The notes under the pieces were generated by a model. It had not been told where the DNA came from, made no database searches, and worked only from the letters and a program-made list of their open reading frames with translations. A DNA stretch of 9,844 bases from contig JBCCFC010000429.1 in assembly GCA_039029935.1 (NCBI GenBank), positions 1-9,844 of the forward strand, written 5' to 3'. Of this stretch, positions 6,796 to 9,844 are shown one piece after another; position 1 is the stretch's first letter; every line of letters begins with the position of its first letter. This DNA is from G039029935 sp039029935. Its GTDB lineage: Bacteria > Chloroflexota > Anaerolineae > Caldilineales > Caldilineaceae. Position numbers and translations under genes: made by a program.

Positions 6796-7197
6796 TTACG
6801 TCAATAACGTCAAATCACCATTTAGGATCACCGGCTGCATCCCCAATATTTCTAGTCGGCAGCCCTGCTCACCCACCTCATTTAACACAAAAAGCCGCTT
6901 GCCCAACACATACGCAAAGGCAATCTCCATTAGTGTATTGGCTCCAATATAGCCATCAATGCCATTCTTGGCAAAGTTGGCAACCAGAATGGCATCGGAC
7001 TGTTTGATATAGCCAAGATGGGCGTCAATGTACTGGCCTTTCAACGCCACTTGCTGTTCATCTGTCAGCGAGTCATAGTCGATATCGTCCTCATCAGGGA
7101 TATAGACCGTATACCCCTTGGATATCAACACTTGTTGTAATGCTTTCATTTGGTCGATAAACTGCATTGACCCGCAAATTGTGATGGTTTTAATCAT
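6796..7197 (-). CDS. Nucleoside 2-deoxyribosyltransferase-like protein
   Basis: A 133-residue single-domain protein with a Rossmann-like layout. It opens with I-T-I-C-G-S-M-Q-F, the usual start of this superfamily. A strand G-Y-T-V-Y-I-P-D follows, then S-D68-A-I-L-V-A-N, then G-I-D-G-Y-I-G-A-N-T-L-M-E91-I-A-F-A. E91 sits where the family has its catalytic glutamate. The fold fits PF05014-type proteins, which transfer deoxyribose between bases or hydrolyse nucleotides; the actual substrate cannot be read from the sequence. It starts only 5 bp after the MFS transporter stop, with a weak ribosome binding site, so it is probably translated from the transporter message. A nucleotide-sensing or hydrolysing role is also possible. 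Confidence 0.6.
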   Translation of the reverse strand: MIKTITICGSMQFIDQMKALQQVLISKGYTVYIPDEDDIDYDSLTDEQQVALKGQYIDAHLGYIKQSDAILVANFAKNGIDGYIGANTLMEIAFAYVLGKRLFVLNEVGEQGCRLEILGMQPVILNGDLTLLT

Positions 7198-7202
7198 AAT
7201 TT

Positions 7203-8438
7203 CTAATTATAGTCCGTGTGTTGAAATAATGCGAGAATCGCCCCAATAAACAATACAGTCGCGGAGAAGGCAAACCCACCCGCCAAGGTATTGGTTCTGT
7301 CTGCCAGCGTACCAGAAATCAGTGGGCCAATGGTCTGGCCGATAGAGAAAAGCACGGTAAAAATGGCGATGCCTATCCCCCATTCATGCGCGGGGAGGGA
7401 ACGGCGCACGATATTCGTGACGGACGAGACGACGGTCAAAAATGCACCACCAAAGAGGAGGGCAGAGACAAGTACGCCTGTGAGTGAGGTGGAGATGAGC
7501 GGGATGGCTGCACCGATGGCGACGACCACAAGGACGACCGCCAGTGCATGTCCACCTTTGGCACGATCCAGTAACCGACGCCAGATAAAGGCTGAGGCAA
7601 AGGTGCTGCCGCCAAGCAGGAGCCAAAACCAGCTTAAGGCCAACGCCTCTGTCCCACTGGAGCGCAGGAAGGCGATGACAAAGGTCATGTAGCTGATGTA
7701 GCCGAGACCAAAGAGGAAGTAGGCGATGATAGAGGGCAGTAGCTGCGTCGGGAATCGCCACCGCTCGCTTGTCGCATTTTGGCTGGCTGTCATTGGAATC
7801 TCACCGACACGGAGGCGTACAGGGATCACTGCAAGTATCGACAGAATGCCCATGCCAATCCACGCCTCTCGCCAAATCTCGATATCCTGTTCGAGCAGTT
7901 GTGGTAAACCCAATCCAGCGAGAAAGATGCCGATGCCCACACCACCAAAATACAGTCCGAGAACCAGCCCGCCTTGACCGCCACTTCCATGCGTTCCTCG
8001 ACTTGTGCTGGCGAGATGGGAGGCCAACGTTGCCCCCGAAATAAAGATGCCAGCGCCACAGAAGCCTGCCAAGAGACGCATGATGAGCAATGCGATAAAG
8101 TTGTCGGTCAGCCCTGAACCGACTAAACTTACCCCTGTTAAAAAGAGTGATAGCCAGAAGCAACGCGCAATACCCATGCGGGCGGCGACGGGTGCGGCCA
8201 ACAATGCACCCAGCATATAGCCAAAGGCATTGGCTGTGTTCATACCCCCTGCTTGCGCATAGTTCCAGTCTAGGCTGGTTTGCATGGCTGGGAGCAACAG
8301 TGCATAGTTAAAGCGGGCAAACCCTAACGCAACCGCTGCGCCCAGCGAAAGGATGAGTGCTTGTGTAATGAGCCGATGCTGGCTGTCTGTTGATGGGCTG
8401 TCTGTTGATGGATTGGTGGTGACATCGTTTTGGTCCAT
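7203..8438 (-). CDS. MFS transporter, YbfB/YjiJ family
   Basis: A membrane transporter of about 411 residues with roughly 12 hydrophobic segments. The first one reads ALGFARFNYALLLPAMQ, the hallmark opening of the YbfB/YjiJ (MFS_4) family. Other typical features are ANAFGYMLGALLAAPVAARMG between helices 2 and 3 and SWFWLLLGGSTF in the second half. The family is thought to be an inner-membrane efflux or uptake system, and its substrate is unknown here. The frame continues upstream to a GTG at 8522. I prefer ATG 8438 because the upstream 28 residues are polar, and the GTG has no ribosome binding site while AGAAGGA lies upstream of 8438, though at a long spacing of about 15. The start is therefore uncertain. 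A 15-bp duplication lies in its N-terminal tail. It probably heads an operon with the two following genes. Confidence 0.9.
   Translation of the reverse strand: MDQNDVTTNPSTDSPSTDSQHRLITQALILSLGAAVALGFARFNYALLLPAMQTSLDWNYAQAGGMNTANAFGYMLGALLAAPVAARMGIARCFWLSLFLTGVSLVGSGLTDNFIALLIMRLLAGFCGAGIFISGATLASHLASTSRGTHGSGGQGGLVLGLYFGGVGIGIFLAGLGLPQLLEQDIEIWREAWIGMGILSILAVIPVRLRVGEIPMTASQNATSERWRFPTQLLPSIIAYFLFGLGYISYMTFVIAFLRSSGTEALALSWFWLLLGGSTFASAFIWRRLLDRAKGGHALAVVLVVVAIGAAIPLISTSLTGVLVSALLFGGAFLTVVSSVTNIVRRSLPAHEWGIGIAIFTVLFSIGQTIGPLISGTLADRTNTLAGGFAFSATVLFIGAILALFQHTDYN
8381..8410. repeat. 15-bp direct tandem repeat in the MFS gene
   Basis: The 15-mer GGCTGTCTGTTGATG occurs twice head to tail at 8381-8395 and 8396-8410. 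In the transporter frame it adds five codons and keeps the frame, giving S-T-D-S-P-S-T-D-S in the cytoplasmic N-terminal tail. It is a replication-slippage type duplication. Confidence 0.85.
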
Positions 8439-8578
8439 ATCCGTGAATTGTTGTCCTTCTGTGATGAGTTGAATCGTTCTGTTTGTATCGCTACGCCAAT
8501 AGCGCATGAATAAGTATGCCACAAATCGAAGAAATGAAGGACTTTGGATATGGATAGTTAAAGATTGAATATCTCCAC

Positions 8579-8721
8579 TAAGGCCAATTCACAGAATAAA
8601 ATACCCATTGAAACGCGGAGTTAGCGGGGAACCCTTTGGGTCCTATTGCGGCTCTTACACGAGTACATCGGCACTAGAGAGTGCCTACTCCGCGAGTATT
8701 TATTTTTGTGGAATAGCCTAA
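8579..8721. repeat. Long imperfect palindrome with nested hairpins between SDR and MFS genes
   Basis: The 195-bp gap 8523-8717 holds no gene. Most of it is a palindrome. The perfect inner arms are CGCGGAGT (8614-8621) and ACTCCGCG (8687-8694). Flanking arms AAATAC (8599-8604) and GTATTT (8696-8701) pair, and imperfect pairing continues to about 8579/8721. Inside, two small hairpins stand out: GGA(A)CCC-TTT-GGGTCC (8628-8643) and GGCACT-AGAG-AGTGCC (8670-8685). The right edge overlaps the dehydrogenase stop codon. It may be a MITE-like insertion, an mRNA-stabilising structure, or a termination region for the dehydrogenase. Confidence 0.65.
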
Positions 8722-9485
8722 TTCCGTCCAGCCATCACGCCGCCATCCACATCCAGCACTGTCCCCGTAATCCAGCCTGCCGCATCCGAGAACAAGAACT
8801 CAATCGCATTGGCAATGTCCGCCGCGCGACCAATTCTGCCAATGGGATGGAACGCATCAAAACCACTTAGGGTCTCTTCAATTTGGTCCACATCGATAAA
8901 CGATTTATAGATGGTCGAAAGGACAACCGCTGGCGCAACGGCATTGGCGCGGATACCATACTCAGCAAGTTCCATTGCCAAGTGTTGGGTCAGTGAATGT
9001 AGTCCCGCCTTTTGCATGGAATAGGCTGACGATGGTGTGGCCTTCACAGCCTGGTGCGCCCACATAGACCCAATGTTGACAATCGACCCACCCCCGTTCG
9101 TCTTCATATTATGTGCCACTGCCTGTGTGATGAAGAAAAACGCCTTGTTGATGTCAAGCTGCAAATCATAATCGTTTTCGCTATGCTCCAAGAAGCTGAC
9201 AGGTTTGAAGAAGCCAGCAGCATTGAGCAAGTATTTGATGTGACGGCTCTCCCCCTGAATCTGCTCAATAAAGGACTCCACCTGCCCCGCATCATACAGG
9301 TCTACCTGCGCCGTCTCAACTATGCCACCAATTTCTGTTTCGAGTGTGGCTTTGGCCTGTGTCAAATTATCGGCATTGCTCGACAGAATCAACACCGTGT
9401 TTCCCTGTGCCAGCAAGCGTTTGGCTGTCTCAAATCCCATGCCAGCTGATCCCCCAACGATTAATGCGACTGTTTCCATTGACAT
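8718..9485 (-). CDS. Short-chain dehydrogenase/reductase (SDR family oxidoreductase)
   Basis: A complete 255-residue classical SDR, close to the standard length of about 250. The NAD(P)-binding motif is G11-G-S-A-G-M-G17, slightly off the usual T-G-x-x-x-G-x-G. N88-A-A-G91 follows, then catalytic N113, S140, Y155 and K159 (Y-S-M-Q-K). The C-terminus W-I-T-G-T-V-L-D-V-D-G-G-V is the typical family ending. The residue after the second beta-strand is S35-S36 with no acidic residue, so cofactor preference is not clear. It acts as a soluble NAD(P)-dependent oxidoreductase on an unknown substrate. The start ATG has AAGGAG 7 bases upstream on the minus strand. An operator-like palindrome upstream suggests a local repressor. 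The G-R-N C-terminus ends inside the downstream palindrome. Confidence 0.93.
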   Translation of the reverse strand: MSMETVALIVGGSAGMGFETAKRLLAQGNTVLILSSNADNLTQAKATLETEIGGIVETAQVDLYDAGQVESFIEQIQGESRHIKYLLNAAGFFKPVSFLEHSENDYDLQLDINKAFFFITQAVAHNMKTNGGGSIVNIGSMWAHQAVKATPSSAYSMQKAGLHSLTQHLAMELAEYGIRANAVAPAVVLSTIYKSFIDVDQIEETLSGFDAFHPIGRIGRAADIANAIEFLFSDAAGWITGTVLDVDGGVMAGRN

Positions 9486-9524
9486 ATTATTACTCCTTCT
9501 AAATCAATTTTGTGAATGAGTTAT

Positions 9525-9542
9525 CTATCTACTTATAGATAG
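9525..9542. promoter_or_regulatory. Operator-like palindrome CTATCTA-4-TAGATAG upstream of SDR
   Basis: A perfect inverted repeat with 7-bp arms and a 4-bp spacer, about 40 bp upstream of the dehydrogenase start. On the minus strand it contains TATAAG, a possible -10 element, so a protein bound here could block transcription. No matching -35 is obvious. The regulator is not in the window. Confidence 0.4.
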
Positions 9543-9554
9543 GCTTTGGTGATA

Positions 9555-9629
9555 AAAAAAACAGTATCACAGATTGGCTATCTGCGGGTGACAACACAAC
9601 AGATAATCAATCTGTGATACTGTTTTTTT
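9555..9629. terminator. 75-bp palindrome with A-run/T-run edges, probable bidirectional terminator
   Basis: The arms 9555-9576 and 9608-9629 are perfectly complementary over 22 bases, starting with seven A and ending with seven T. After a 2-base mismatch, TATCTG (9579-9584) and CAGATA (9600-9605) add six more pairs around a 15-nt loop. A stable hairpin followed by a T-run on either strand is the form of a bidirectional intrinsic terminator. It would insulate the dehydrogenase promoter from leftward transcription entering from the right. The stem is unusually long for a plain terminator, so a MITE-like element is the alternative. Confidence 0.6.
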
Positions 9630-9653
9630 ACTTTTCTATTCAAGACTCCGCTG

Positions 9654-9715
9654 AAAAAAAGTCCGACTTCTGTAGAGTTTGCTAATCGCTACCACTGGTG
9701 AGAAGTCGGACTTTT
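9654..9715 (-). terminator. Hairpin of repeat copy 1, terminator-like on the minus strand
   Basis: The stem is 9657-9671 with 9701-9715. Read on the minus strand it is followed by a run of T (complement of A9654-9660), as in an intrinsic terminator, though the 29-nt loop is large. Confidence 0.4.
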
Positions 9716-9760
9716 AAGCGATTGTGACCTTTTTTCACTTTTCTATTGAAGACTCCGCTG

Positions 9761-9822
9761 AAAAAAAGTCCGACTTCTGTAGAGTTTGCTAATCGCTACC
9801 ACTGGTGAGAAGTCGGACTTTT
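9761..9822 (-). terminator. Hairpin of repeat copy 2, terminator-like on the minus strand
   Basis: This is identical to the hairpin in copy 1: stem 9764-9778 with 9808-9822 and the A-run at 9761-9767. Two identical hairpins in series on the path of leftward transcription toward the dehydrogenase gene. Confidence 0.4.
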
Positions 9823-9844
9823 AAGCGATTGTGACCTTTTTTCA

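Larger units (their letters stand above)
9630..9844. repeat. 107-bp direct tandem repeat, two copies reaching the window edge
   Basis: Copy 1 is 9630-9736 and copy 2 is 9737-9843, and the next base (9844) already matches the start of a third. The copies differ at one base (C9641 versus G9748). Each contains a 15-bp perfect inverted repeat (AAAAGTCCGACTTCT / AGAAGTCGGACTTTT) around a 29-nt loop. Each also has a 7-nt segment in the loop, AATCGCT, complementary to AGCGATT just after the hairpin. No gene is seen in this stretch. Confidence 0.9.

Noticed and set aside
8614..8694. A tRNA gene, suggested by a 7-8 bp closing stem and inner hairpins
   Set aside because: No T-loop (TTCGA) or D-loop consensus and no proper anticodon arm on either strand.
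8523..8717. A known riboswitch (for example guanidine or SAM) upstream of the MFS gene
   Set aside because: I could not match any conserved aptamer core; only the palindrome is supported.
9630..9844. A CRISPR array
   Set aside because: The whole 107-bp unit is repeated with no unique spacers, the unit is too long for a CRISPR repeat, and no cas genes are present.

Overview
The window is bacterial chromosomal DNA of moderate G+C content. No rRNA or tRNA gene or clade-specific marker is present, so I do not assign a taxon. Several non-coding palindromic repeats point to a repeat-rich, free-living bacterium, but that is only an impression. The main content is a defence island (about 1-5480) followed by ordinary accessory and metabolic genes.

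Defence block (1-5480, + strand). The window opens inside the 3' end of a type I restriction specificity gene (hsdS) and the block ends with a complete 1013-residue hsdR. Between them sit two overlapping genes. One is an SMC/ABC-like AAA ATPase (416 aa). The other is an HNH nuclease of the TIGR02646 kind (229 aa). Together they have the composition of a Septu (PtuA-PtuB) anti-phage system. All three downstream genes are co-oriented and tightly spaced (4-nt overlap, then a 21-nt gap), so they can share a transcript with the restriction operon. hsdM is presumably just left of the window. Between hsdS and ptuA lies a 230-bp tandem repeat in which the hsdS tail and an 86-bp palindromic element have both been duplicated.

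Small regulatory pair (5481-6200, + strand). After a promoter-like site and a 7-4-7 palindrome come a 119-aa XRE-like helix-turn-helix protein and an overlapping 77-aa protein with a weak RelE/ParE-like C-terminus. This looks like a toxin-antitoxin or autoregulated module.

Minus-strand accessory genes (6205-8522). An MFS transporter of the YbfB/YjiJ type, a nucleoside 2-deoxyribosyltransferase-like protein and a small signal peptidase I-like protein are closely spaced and probably co-transcribed. At the 3' end of the peptidase gene is a decayed fragment of a COG3602/DUF2241-like ACT-domain gene that the standard gene track does not show.

Right end (8579-9844). A roughly 143-bp imperfect palindrome separates the MFS gene from a complete minus-strand short-chain dehydrogenase (255 aa). 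Upstream of that gene are an operator-like palindrome, a 75-bp near-perfect palindrome and a 107-bp tandem repeat. The repeat carries a strong hairpin and reaches the window edge, so it may continue as a longer array.
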